From: CAZPQN01 sp964588795
Lineage (GTDB): Bacteria; Fidelibacterota; UBA2242
DNA length: 20,138 nucleotides
Direction of reading: 5' to 3'
Assembly (NCBI GenBank): GCA_964588795.1
Contig: CAZPQN010000035.1
Coordinates: 1-20,138 of the forward strand
In this document: in pieces, positions 1 through 7,559 of the stretch
Layout of the letters: each line of letters starts with the position of its first letter
Position numbering within the stretch: the stretch's first letter is position 1
The notes under the pieces: model-generated
Told to the model about the DNA's origin: nothing
Database searches by the model: none
The model's input: the letters and a program-made list of their open reading frames with translations, nothing else
Translations under genes and position numbers: made by a program

Positions 1-10
1 CACCAGAGAT

Positions 11-50
11 TAAGTCCTTCCAAGTGCTTTTAAGTACGTTTAAGTGCTAA
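11..50. repeat. Four helically phased decamer repeats (YAAGTRC-type)
   Basis: Four consecutive 10-bp units begin at 11, 21, 31 and 41: TAAGTCCTTC, CAAGTGCTTT, TAAGTACGTT, TAAGTGCTAA. They share YAAGT at exactly one helical turn, so the motif faces the same side of the DNA each time. The rest of 1-174 is AT-rich, has no gene I can support, and holds only a weak bulged hairpin at about 109-123 without a T tract. The repeats could be a protein-binding array or a short degenerate tandem repeat, and they may continue left of the window. Confidence 0.5.
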
Positions 51-174
51 AAAAACAATTTTACTTACAACCAAAACCCAATAATACCACTGATCTAATT
101 TCCGCTCAGCACACCAAGGGTGCGAAGAAATTTTAAATTGATGCCCCCTGAAGATTACCGGAAAAATCCCATGG

Positions 175-954
175 TTAATGCCCTACCCCCTGCCTGGTAA
201 CGGCGAAAACCTGCAAATCCTCGGCGATCGTAATCCTTGGTGCCAAATCCGAACCATAGTACTTTTCAATATTCAATGTTTCTACTTCCCGCGGGATATG
301 CGTAATTAGTACTTGCCGTGGTCGAGCTTGGTGGATCAACTCTTTGATTTTGGCGGGATTCATATGTCCGGGATTAGCATTTTCATCAGAATTGCCGCAT
401 TCAATCACCAGTAAACCCACATCGCGCGTCGCTTCAAGAAGTTCAGCACACAGATCAACATCGCCGGTATAAAGCAGGCTGAGTCCCTGCTCCTCAAAGC
501 GATACATCAGACTTTCAGGAGTATGATTGGAGGCAAACACTTTTACCCTATACTCGGGGAAAACATATTCACCGGGAAGAACAGGACTGAACTCCGGTGG
601 AAATTCAGTCTCAGTAACCCATTTGGCGAAGAGTTGTGTCAGATCATCGTAATATGACTTGAATTCAGGATGAGCATGGATGGTAATTGGCGCAGTTGGG
701 CGTTGCGGCTTGTAATATTTGCGTGTAAACAACAGCGGCAGAAAATCCGCGAGATGATCAAGGTGAAAATGGCTGTAAAAGACCCGCCGGATCTCTAAAA
801 GATTTCGGCGGGCACAGGCAATTTGCCGTACTGTGCCGGAACCGCCATCCAATAGCACCGTCTCCCGGCCAATATCCAACAGATAACCGCTGCAATTTCT
901 TTTGGGAGTCGGGATAAACGATCCAGAGCCGAGAATTGTAAGACGCATTGTCAT
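175..954 (-). CDS. Metallo-beta-lactamase-fold hydrolase (RNase Z/AtsA-like)
   Basis: A 259-residue cytoplasmic metallohydrolase with no signal peptide. Visible metal ligands run in the family order: H62-x-H64-x-D66-H67 in SHFHLDH, H144 in SNHTPES, D165 in YTGD and H219 in LITH, with H197 in a GHMNP motif. The opening RLTILGSG is typical of the RNase Z/arylsulfatase-like clade. It is shorter than classical RNase Z, and I see no clear tRNA-binding exosite, so a small-molecule phosphodiesterase or ester hydrolase is as likely as tRNA 3' processing. Two starts are possible: ATG at 954, and an in-frame ATG at 948 that lies about 9 nt from an AGAGG ribosome site and gives the more typical N-terminus. 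It is the last gene of the leftward block, 40 nt after the preceding gene. The substrate cannot be told from sequence. Confidence 0.85.
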   Translation of the reverse strand: MTMRLTILGSGSFIPTPKRNCSGYLLDIGRETVLLDGGSGTVRQIACARRNLLEIRRVFYSHFHLDHLADFLPLLFTRKYYKPQRPTAPITIHAHPEFKSYYDDLTQLFAKWVTETEFPPEFSPVLPGEYVFPEYRVKVFASNHTPESLMYRFEEQGLSLLYTGDVDLCAELLEATRDVGLLVIECGNSDENANPGHMNPAKIKELIHQARPRQVLITHIPREVETLNIEKYYGSDLAPRITIAEDLQVFAVTRQGVGH

Positions 955-994
955 GCACCTCTCATTGATTCCAGTTAATTGAGCACCAGGTAAG

Positions 995-1789
995 TCATTT
1001 CAACTGCCAGGCATGCTGATAGTCGAAAATCGGGATAAAAAGATGCCAGGCATTACCGAAGGGATATTCGCCATAGACCAGTTTATAGCCAAAGCTGAAC
1101 TGATTGCGCGGCGAAGGATGCCACTGCAACAGGCATTTGCTTTCCCAATTGAAACCGTCGTCGGATCCGGGGAAAATGAAGACATCCGAATCGAGCATAA
1201 CGTCAAGCGTCCGATTAACCTGGCGGCGGTAATCAAAGCCGGTGCGCAATCCATAACCATGATAAAAAGGCATCAGTCGCGGATAGGCCAAAGGCAGATC
1301 TATTGTCGTTCTTTCATCGAGTTTTCCGCAACGCAGACCAAGGTTGAGGCTAGCTTTAAATGATATTAATTGCTCACCATACCGACGTGAGATTATTAAC
1401 CCGTTGCACAGACTCAACATCCGTGGAATTTCAAATTCCGGTGAGATTATACCACCGATACTTTCGCGTGCTATCAGACGGAGGAGCGGTGTCGGATATG
1501 CGACGGCATGAACTGTCGCCAGTTTCCACCCGAACCAGTCCCGGTGAGCGCATTTGAGCGTGACATTAGGCAGAACAAAATTGGACAATAAATACGTCGT
1601 GATCTCCAAGCGGGAAGAGAAACCGTAGGTCAATGGTTGAAAAATGCCCTTCTCGAGTCTGCCGGGTGTCAACAAATAGGCCGATTCGCGTTGCCATTGG
1701 CCGTCATCAGCATAAATTAAACTCACTCCGATAAAAGGAATGATCAGTAATGCTATGAAAAATCCCATCCAGCGTGTTTTTGCTTTCAT
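995..1789 (-). CDS. Exported beta-rich protein, possible outer-membrane barrel
   Basis: A 264-residue protein of unknown function. A basic start and hydrophobic stretch (about residues 6-25, ending LIYADD) form a signal peptide. The mature part is rich in alternating aromatic/hydrophobic segments such as IFQPLTYGFSSRLEITTY, TGFDYRRQ, FSFGYKLVYG and a terminal DYQHAWQLK, which suggests a small outer-membrane beta-barrel; no catalytic motif is seen. I place the start at the ATG at 1789, not an upstream in-frame ATG at 1804, because GGAGGG lies 7 nt before 1789 and the start then overlaps the stop of the endonuclease-like gene in an ATGA arrangement. That overlap implies translational coupling with the secreted EEP-fold gene. 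I do not recognise a named family. Confidence 0.75.
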   Translation of the reverse strand: MKAKTRWMGFFIALLIIPFIGVSLIYADDGQWQRESAYLLTPGRLEKGIFQPLTYGFSSRLEITTYLLSNFVLPNVTLKCAHRDWFGWKLATVHAVAYPTPLLRLIARESIGGIISPEFEIPRMLSLCNGLIISRRYGEQLISFKASLNLGLRCGKLDERTTIDLPLAYPRLMPFYHGYGLRTGFDYRRQVNRTLDVMLDSDVFIFPGSDDGFNWESKCLLQWHPSPRNQFSFGYKLVYGEYPFGNAWHLFIPIFDYQHAWQLK

Positions 1790-2892
1790 TTCACGACCCT
1801 CCACTTGGCTGAGACTGGACAGTGATCGGATTCCGCCCTCGCCTCCTGATGCGTCGAATCCGAGCCGGTGATAAACGCGGTATTGGTAAATAAATAATCC
1901 AGCTTGCGGTTCCAGAATCCATGGGGATGGATTGTCGTATGGGTAAAGTAGTGCGATTCATCGGCGTCATATTTGGTGAGGGTGACCGCCGGTTGGAATT
2001 TGTCATAAATAGGTTGAAGCCAGGTAATCTCAGGTGTATAATTACTGCCTTCCTTGTGTTGGGGATCGTCTTTTGCTCCATGAAAATGTTCGTCGGTGCA
2101 ACCATCCTCGTCGCAGAAATCAGTCGAATCCGCGGCGGGCGGCAACAGGTTAAAATCACCACCTAAAATGAAAATCTTACCTGCCGCATCCAAGGCTTCC
2201 ATCACTTCCAGGCACTTGGCGACGTGTTTGTGTTTCGTATCGTCAACCGAAAAGGCTTCAGCATGGATGTTTAGCGCATAGAAGTTATCCATGCCCGGAA
2301 TTTCGATGTGGGCTTGGACAATACAGCGGCGCAAATAGAAATAGCGAGTTAAGGCATCTGTGTCACCGCGCAGGGCTAACGGAATACGTCTGGCGTCGCT
2401 GATTTTCCAGCGTGCAAGAATCGCCTGGCCGGTATTGATGCGCCCCAAACCATCACTGGGCACCACCTGCGCCTGCCACATCGAGCCATAAACGCCGTAA
2501 TTAAAATAAGTATGATCCAGAAGCCATTGTACCTGATCAATATAGGCGGTGCGTTTCGATTCCACATCCATTTCCTGGAGAAATAAAATGTCGGGTTGAA
2601 CCTCGTAAATCTTCAGCGCGATACCTTCCAATCCCGCTAAGACTTCATCGCGCGTCAATACTACCCGTTCACCGCAACTGTCACCGAACCAGTTCAGACG
2701 ACGCGCGGCGAAGCGGATGTTCCAGGTCATTACGGTCAGCGTGTCGCAAGTCGTTGGCGCGGTCAAGACATGGTCTGCCCGGTACAGAATCCCGTTCGGT
2801 GAGTCTTCGAACCTATTGACCAGACTTTCGCATTTATGCAGAAAGGTGATACAAAACAGGCAAACCCCGAAAAACAACGCTCTGGTTTTCAT
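1786..2892 (-). CDS. Secreted endonuclease/exonuclease/phosphatase-family protein
   Basis: A 368-residue protein with an N-terminal hydrophobic export segment (about residues 5-18) and the full set of EEP-fold motifs: MTWNIR with N58, FLQEMD with E107, ALNIHAEAF in the middle, GGDFN near residue 245, KLDYLF near 335 and SDHCPV near the C-terminus. These correspond to the metal-binding Glu, the catalytic Asp/Asn of GDFN and the catalytic SDH. Family members cleave phosphodiesters in nucleic acids, sphingomyelin or inositol phosphates. The export signal favours an extracellular or periplasmic substrate, such as scavenging of nucleic acid or phospholipid. Several Cys in the insert around DFCDEDGCTDEH could form disulfides. 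GAGGG at 2900-2904 precedes the ATG. It follows the GHL10 gene by 63 nt and overlaps the next gene. Confidence 0.85.
   Translation of the reverse strand: MKTRALFFGVCLFCITFLHKCESLVNRFEDSPNGILYRADHVLTAPTTCDTLTVMTWNIRFAARRLNWFGDSCGERVVLTRDEVLAGLEGIALKIYEVQPDILFLQEMDVESKRTAYIDQVQWLLDHTYFNYGVYGSMWQAQVVPSDGLGRINTGQAILARWKISDARRIPLALRGDTDALTRYFYLRRCIVQAHIEIPGMDNFYALNIHAEAFSVDDTKHKHVAKCLEVMEALDAAGKIFILGGDFNLLPPAADSTDFCDEDGCTDEHFHGAKDDPQHKEGSNYTPEITWLQPIYDKFQPAVTLTKYDADESHYFTHTTIHPHGFWNRKLDYLFTNTAFITGSDSTHQEARAESDHCPVSAKWRVVK
1797..1802 (-). promoter_or_regulatory. Ribosome-binding site deciding the start at 1789
   Basis: The minus strand reads GGAGGG here, 7 nt before the ATG at 1789. It lies inside the last codons of the upstream gene and supports the ATGA-overlap start over the longer ATG at 1804. 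Confidence 0.6.
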
Positions 2893-2955
2893 CTTACGAC
2901 CCTCGTAGTTTGATAGTGCAATTTATTGACAGATAAGCAGAAATTTGCATCTAAA

Positions 2956-5304
2956 TCATTTTAAAAGGACAATCTTGTGGGTTTGCCGGAACTTTCCCGC
3001 CTGCATTTGTACAAAATAAAAACCTGAAGATAATTCCGAACCATCAAACTGTACCTGGTAAGTGCCAGCGCGATATTTCGCATCACAGATCTTCTTGATC
3101 AACTGTCCGTGAAGATCATAAATGGTAATACTGACCTGCTCTTCCCTGCCGATCTTAAATTCGAAGGTAGTAAGAGCATTAAACGGGTTGGGAAAATTTT
3201 GACTCAAATAGTACTCCGCCGGCAGACTGGCGACGCCGGTAATCGCTGTTGGTGCAGTTTTAAAGCGCCAGGCGGTAGTCCAGTTGGACTTTCCATATTG
3301 ATTATGAGCCTGTAGACGCCAATAATAAGTACGATTGACTTCTAACGGTCCAAGTGTAAAAGCGGTGTCGGGAAGACCAGCAGAATCGAAAACCAAGCTG
3401 GTCAGGCTGAAATCCGTACTTTTAGCGATCTGCAGACGGTAGCCGAGAGCTGTTTGCGTGCTCTGCCAGAGCAATTTGACGATCAGGCTGACGTCGGTTG
3501 CAGTATGCTGAGGAGCGATCCGGACAGGCGTGGGAGGAAAACCAGTCGTGAATGAATAGGGCGTACAATATTCACCCCTTCCACCGGCGTTGGCGCCCCG
3601 CACTTTCCAGTAATAGGTGGTTTGCCCCTCCAAACCAGTCAGCATTTTGAGTGTATCCTGATAATGGCTGATTACCGTCAGGTTTTGTACTAAATTCGAA
3701 TCGGGACTATAAACGACTTCGTACTCTGCGTCGCAACTTTGAGGAGCCCAGCGCAAAAACGTCGTGTCCCGAACGTTCGCCGCAAGATCAGACGGAGCCT
3801 CCGGAACAGGTGGTTGCGAGGGCGCGATTGTCAATGCCTCGTATTCAGCACTTTCATTTGAGTTGGCATCCAATGCCGTTAATAAATAGGTATAAGGCCC
3901 GGTTGAATCGGGAATCGTGGGCAGGAACTCGCGAGCATAAATGATTTTCAGAATATTGGTGGGATCCTGCAGGTTAGTATTCGTAACTTCGTCGCCGCGA
4001 ATACGATAGAGAACGAAGCGCGTTGCACTGTCGCCATCTGCTGCCGTTTCCGGATATTGCCAGCTAAAGCCCGTCATCACTGGCGTCAGTCTGTGATAAA
4101 TAAAAGCACGGGGAGGATTGGGTCGCTGTTGATCTTTGTACACTAATCCGGGCGTGATCGCGGGCCATTTGTGAAAATTCGTTTTAAGCGAGTCGGCAAA
4201 ACCAAATGTGTTGGCGCTGAGATGCGCGGCACGAAAAAGGATGTTCCCTTGTACACCGTCCGTGGCACGATTGATACGCACCTGATTGGGCAACTCACTC
4301 GCCGAATAGGTATCGCGAAAAATCTGCCCGGGATAGAGGTGGCGATTGACTGGCGCGGTCTGCTCTGCCCACCAGGGTACTAGCTTGCTATAGTCCTGAC
4401 TCCCGCCAATTTTCCAATAGCATTGCGGAGCCAGATAATCAACGGTGCCAGCCTGTAACCAGGCCAATGCATCACAGTATATGGCTGAATAGGCTGACAT
4501 GCCGATGATGCCGCCAGGAACGCCACTTTTCCAGATACCGAATGGACTGATGCCAAATTTCACCCAGGGCTTCGTCACCTGCAGCATTTCGTGGATCTGA
4601 CGTACAAACAGATTGACGTTATCACGGCGCCAGTCATCAATAACCGTAAATCCACGCGAGTAATTGGTAAAAGTCGCGGCGTCCTGCGTCGTGATGCCCT
4701 CGTAAGGGTAAAAATAGTCGTCAAAATGAATTGCATCAATTGCATAGCGTTCCACTACATCCCGAATGACGGAAGTAACAAAATCGCGTACCTGCGGCAA
4801 ACCGGGATCGAGAATTTTCAGACTGCCAACAGTCAAAACCCAATCTGGGTGCTGTACGGAAACATGATTGGTAGCGGCGGTATATGCACCAACTGTCTTG
4901 ACGGCACGATATGGATTGAACCAGGCGTGCAGTTCCATGCCGCGCTTATGGGCTTCACCAATCGCGAATTCCAAAGGGTCATAAAGTGGATTCGGCGCCC
5001 GGCCTTGCTGACCGGTCAGCCAGTACGACCAGGGTTCGATTGCGGAATTATACAACGCATCGCATTCGGGACGTACCTGAAAGATGACGGCATTGATGCC
5101 GGCGGCGGACAGCCGATCAAGCAAGGTTATCAATTGGGCTTTTTGCGATTCGACGGATAGATTACGCGAAGTCGGCCAGTCAAGATTGGCGACCGTAGCG
5201 ATCCACGCGCCGCGAAACTCATACTTAGGAAGTTCACCAAAGGCAGAACTAATCAGCGTCGACAAAAGCAGTATCCCAATGACTGTCCGGTGAATTTTTA
5301 GCAT
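2956..5304 (-). CDS. Secreted GHL10-family glycoside hydrolase with Fn3 repeats and C-terminal sorting domain
   Basis: A 782-residue multidomain secreted enzyme. Residues 1-23 are a signal peptide (cleavage near SAFG). Residues about 27-390 match the GHL10 (DUF187, YngK-like) TIM-barrel family: FRGAWIATVANLDWP at 29-43, VRPECDALY, AWFNPYRA at 127-134, and IHFDDYFYP at 192-200, whose acidic residues are catalytic candidates, then FGISPFGIW. Two fibronectin-III-like modules follow, each with a TYYW core (about 500-590 and 595-690). The last ~85 residues begin SQNFPNPFN and end in a beta sandwich finishing KIVLLK, the Por/T9SS-type sorting domain of Bacteroidota and relatives. Family members are proposed peptidoglycan or polysaccharide hydrolases; the true substrate is unknown. 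It heads the leftward block and is divergent from the rightward operon. No strong Shine-Dalgarno is seen. Confidence 0.85.
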   Translation of the reverse strand: MLKIHRTVIGILLLSTLISSAFGELPKYEFRGAWIATVANLDWPTSRNLSVESQKAQLITLLDRLSAAGINAVIFQVRPECDALYNSAIEPWSYWLTGQQGRAPNPLYDPLEFAIGEAHKRGMELHAWFNPYRAVKTVGAYTAATNHVSVQHPDWVLTVGSLKILDPGLPQVRDFVTSVIRDVVERYAIDAIHFDDYFYPYEGITTQDAATFTNYSRGFTVIDDWRRDNVNLFVRQIHEMLQVTKPWVKFGISPFGIWKSGVPGGIIGMSAYSAIYCDALAWLQAGTVDYLAPQCYWKIGGSQDYSKLVPWWAEQTAPVNRHLYPGQIFRDTYSASELPNQVRINRATDGVQGNILFRAAHLSANTFGFADSLKTNFHKWPAITPGLVYKDQQRPNPPRAFIYHRLTPVMTGFSWQYPETAADGDSATRFVLYRIRGDEVTNTNLQDPTNILKIIYAREFLPTIPDSTGPYTYLLTALDANSNESAEYEALTIAPSQPPVPEAPSDLAANVRDTTFLRWAPQSCDAEYEVVYSPDSNLVQNLTVISHYQDTLKMLTGLEGQTTYYWKVRGANAGGRGEYCTPYSFTTGFPPTPVRIAPQHTATDVSLIVKLLWQSTQTALGYRLQIAKSTDFSLTSLVFDSAGLPDTAFTLGPLEVNRTYYWRLQAHNQYGKSNWTTAWRFKTAPTAITGVASLPAEYYLSQNFPNPFNALTTFEFKIGREEQVSITIYDLHGQLIKKICDAKYRAGTYQVQFDGSELSSGFYFVQMQAGKFRQTHKIVLLK

Positions 5305-5377
5305 AGTCTATTCTTTTTCATATTCGAAAATTAGGTTTAATTTCCGCGGCAGGCAATAAATATCTGCAATAAAACTG

Positions 5378-5406
5378 TTGACATTTCAAATAAATGCAAG
5401 TAGATT
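5378..5406 (+). promoter_or_regulatory. Sigma70-like promoter for the rightward operon
   Basis: TTGACA at 5378-5383 (6/6 to consensus), a 17-nt spacer, and TAGATT at 5401-5406 (4/6 to TATAAT). The predicted transcription start is about 5412-5414, practically at the ATG at 5415, so the transcript would have almost no leader. This is the only clear promoter I see for the twelve-gene plus-strand block. The divergent region 5305-5414 contains no gene. Confidence 0.6.
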
Positions 5407-5407
5407 A

Positions 5408-5433
5408 AAGTTGTATGGGCAACTGGGCAACTT
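5408..5433. promoter_or_regulatory. Inverted repeat over the start site, candidate operator
   Basis: AAGTTG at 5408-5413 faces CAACTT at 5428-5433. A second right arm, CAACT at 5420-5424, pairs with AGTTG at 5409-5413 around a TATGGG loop that contains the start codon. The site lies directly downstream of the -10 box, where a repressor would block transcription. The GntR-type regulator encoded two genes on is an obvious candidate binder, but that is inference. Confidence 0.35.
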
Positions 5434-6797
5434 CAGGCAGGGGAAAAAAACGGGAGGCACGGCGGATTTGGGTGTTTGTTCTGGCCGTAGCGCTCAGCGG
5501 TGCTAACTTTACTTGCGAACGCTCAATCACAGTGGGAGCTATCGGGGATCAGTTTGGTGCGGAGAACGCCGACAGCGCCTATGCCGTTTTAGAAAAGGCT
5601 GTAGTACGTGTCAATGCATTCCAACCGGATATTGTTCTGCACGTTGGTGATTTGTTGGAAAGCGTCAGACATGTGCGGTCGTTTGATGATTATAAATCCC
5701 GTTTCAGTCAGGCAGTGAAAATTATGAATGGACTGACTGCTCCCTGGCTGATGGCGGTCGGAGATCATGATGTTGTGCCGCCGGTTTTTCGGCCGATGTC
5801 AACCGATCGTTCACGCGAGATGTGGTTTATCGAACAGAGTAACGCCCATCACCTGCTTAATGCGAATAGGTTTTACTACAGTTATGATGTAAATGACTAT
5901 CATTTCATCGTCCTCTACAGTTTGGAGAATCTCCACACTGATCCCCGCTGGGGTTCGATTTATCTCAATAAAATCAGCGATGAGCAATTCGCCTGGTTGA
6001 AATCGGATCTGCAGAATGCGGCACACGCCAAAGGCATCATCGTGCTGGTGCATCACCCGCACTGGTATGTCTGGCAGAATTGGGCCCGGGTACATGACTT
6101 ATTGCGCCGATATCCGGTCGCCGTCGTACTGGCAGGCCATTTTCATTATGATCAGGACGAAGGTGAATTAGATGGCATCCGTTATATCGTCATTGGGGCA
6201 ACAGGCGGAGCAGTTAAAATGATCGATCGGGATTCCGGTGGCGGTCACCAGTACGCCGTTTTGAAAATCAGAGGTCGTAAACTGAAACAAATCATCCTGC
6301 GTGACGTTTTCAGCAATACGGAAATTGAACTCACCTCCCGCCCGACGATGGATCGAATTCAGGCGCTGACGTGTATGTTGGACAATCTCTGGCAGGACGA
6401 AAAACTTATTGCCCGGCGTGATGCCATTTACACGCAGGATAATTGCGGGAAATCTTCTCCAGTAAAAACGATCGGTTTGGAATCACTCTCAAATCCGATT
6501 GACCTGCCGATTCAAATAGCTATTGGATATAATGATGTTTTAACAAATCCGCGCTGGTCATCGGGCGAAGTCGCAGGTGACAGCGCTTTGATACTCCCCG
6601 CCGGGGCGCGGGTTGGTTGGGCAAATTATGCCACCGTCGGTCAATGGTCTCCCCTGCCACCGTTATGGTTGGCCGACCTGAAATCACCGTCGCGGGCACT
6701 GCGTGAAGGCATCGAATTGCGGATCAAAATCACGTTCAATGACGGGCGCAGGCGGGAAATGGTGAAAGTTCAAAAATATATGGTTGAGAAAAAATAA
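5415..6797 (+). CDS. Exported calcineurin-like metallophosphoesterase
   Basis: A 460-residue protein with a long basic n-region (GKKREARR) and a hydrophobic segment (about residues 18-31), so it is probably exported or membrane-anchored. The metallophosphoesterase motifs are present in order: D45 in GDQF, G78-D79, G116-D117-H118-D119, H213-H214-P-H216, and G241-H242-F-H244. Two positions are unusual. The family's DxH is here DQF, and the Asn of GNH[DE] is replaced by Asp (GDHD), so metal occupancy or substrate may differ. A C-terminal ~170-residue region after the catalytic domain has no motif I recognise. No ribosome site precedes the ATG, which sits about two bases after the predicted transcription start. 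It is the first gene of the rightward unit, 9 nt before the regulator gene. It may dephosphorylate nucleotides or phosphoesters before uptake, but this is not shown. Confidence 0.75.
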   Translation: MGNWATSGRGKKREARRIWVFVLAVALSGANFTCERSITVGAIGDQFGAENADSAYAVLEKAVVRVNAFQPDIVLHVGDLLESVRHVRSFDDYKSRFSQAVKIMNGLTAPWLMAVGDHDVVPPVFRPMSTDRSREMWFIEQSNAHHLLNANRFYYSYDVNDYHFIVLYSLENLHTDPRWGSIYLNKISDEQFAWLKSDLQNAAHAKGIIVLVHHPHWYVWQNWARVHDLLRRYPVAVVLAGHFHYDQDEGELDGIRYIVIGATGGAVKMIDRDSGGGHQYAVLKIRGRKLKQIILRDVFSNTEIELTSRPTMDRIQALTCMLDNLWQDEKLIARRDAIYTQDNCGKSSPVKTIGLESLSNPIDLPIQIAIGYNDVLTNPRWSSGEVAGDSALILPAGARVGWANYATVGQWSPLPPLWLADLKSPSRALREGIELRIKITFNDGRRREMVKVQKYMVEKK

Positions 6798-6806
6798 GGA
6801 GTAGCT

Positions 6807-7559
6807 ATGGCGACCAAATCTTTTAATCGCGAAAGTATTGTTCCCATCTATCACCAGATCCTGGAAATTCTTGTCGAAGAAATCGAAAATGGTGTTTATA
6901 AACCGGGCGACCAGTTACCCTCTGAATGGGAGCTGGTGGACAAGTACAAAATCAGTCGCAATACCGCCGAGCGTGTTTTGACTAATTTAGTGTACCGTGG
7001 ACTGGCTTATCGTTACCAGGGCAGTGGCACTTACGTTGCCGACCGCAAAATCACTTTCAGCGTCGTCGCCGCGTTAAGTTATTCTGCCGAGATCATCGGA
7101 CTGAATAAAAAACCAACCAGTCAGTTGATCCACACCGAGGAGATCCCGGCGGTTAATCCGATCGCGAAAACCCTTGAAGTCACAGAAGGCGAACCGATTT
7201 ACAGCATCCAACGTCTGCGATTGGTGGATAGGCATCCGATGTCATTGCAAACCTCTTTTCTACCCAAGGCGCTTGTACCGGGCCTGATTGATGAACCTTT
7301 AACCGAGGATTCGCTTTTCAAAACCATTAAGGAGAAGTACGGGCTGATGATCAATGCCGCGACGGAAACCCTCCAGGCGGTCAAAGCTAATAAGTACGAG
7401 TCCAAGAAGTTAAAAATTCGCGAAAACGATGCGGTTTTCCTATTGGAACGCATCACCAAACTCAAGGATGGTCGTATTCTGGAATTCGTTAAAACCATTT
7501 TACGCGGTGATCAGGCAAAATTCTACATCGAACTGAGCAGTAACAACCATGCAAGTTAA
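6807..7559 (+). CDS. GntR-family (HutC/UTRA) transcriptional regulator
   Basis: A 250-residue cytoplasmic regulator. Residues about 10-78 are a GntR winged helix: PIYHQILEILVEEIENG, then GDQLPSEWELVDKYKISRNT as the recognition region and a GSGTYVA wing. Residues about 95-245 form a UTRA effector-binding domain of the HutC subfamily, with the characteristic IYSIQRLRLVDRHPMSLQTS and VFLLERITKLKDGRILEFVKT strands. UTRA domains usually bind small metabolites such as sugar phosphates, amino-acid intermediates or nucleotides; the ligand here is unknown. AAGGAG lies 5 nt before the ATG. It overlaps the next gene by 11 nt and lies inside the operon, which suggests autoregulation and control of the downstream uptake genes. 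Confidence 0.88.
   Translation: MATKSFNRESIVPIYHQILEILVEEIENGVYKPGDQLPSEWELVDKYKISRNTAERVLTNLVYRGLAYRYQGSGTYVADRKITFSVVAALSYSAEIIGLNKKPTSQLIHTEEIPAVNPIAKTLEVTEGEPIYSIQRLRLVDRHPMSLQTSFLPKALVPGLIDEPLTEDSLFKTIKEKYGLMINAATETLQAVKANKYESKKLKIRENDAVFLLERITKLKDGRILEFVKTILRGDQAKFYIELSSNNHAS

Noticed and set aside
11..50. CRISPR-like array
   Set aside because: Units are only 10 bp and contiguous, with no spacers and no cas genes nearby.
109..123. Hairpin GCACACCAAGGGTGC as terminator of the leftward block
   Set aside because: The stem has a bulge, a very short loop and no T tract on the minus strand.
1115..1135. GATGCCACTGCAACAGGCAT resembling a B12-riboswitch GCCACTG box
   Set aside because: It lies inside the coding sequence of the exported beta-rich protein, with no surrounding riboswitch core or downstream B12 gene on that strand.
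1793..2904. GAGGGTCGT shared just before the ATGs at 1789 and 2892
   Set aside because: One copy also encodes the last residues of the upstream protein; a nine-base match around ribosome sites is likely chance or Shine-Dalgarno convergence.
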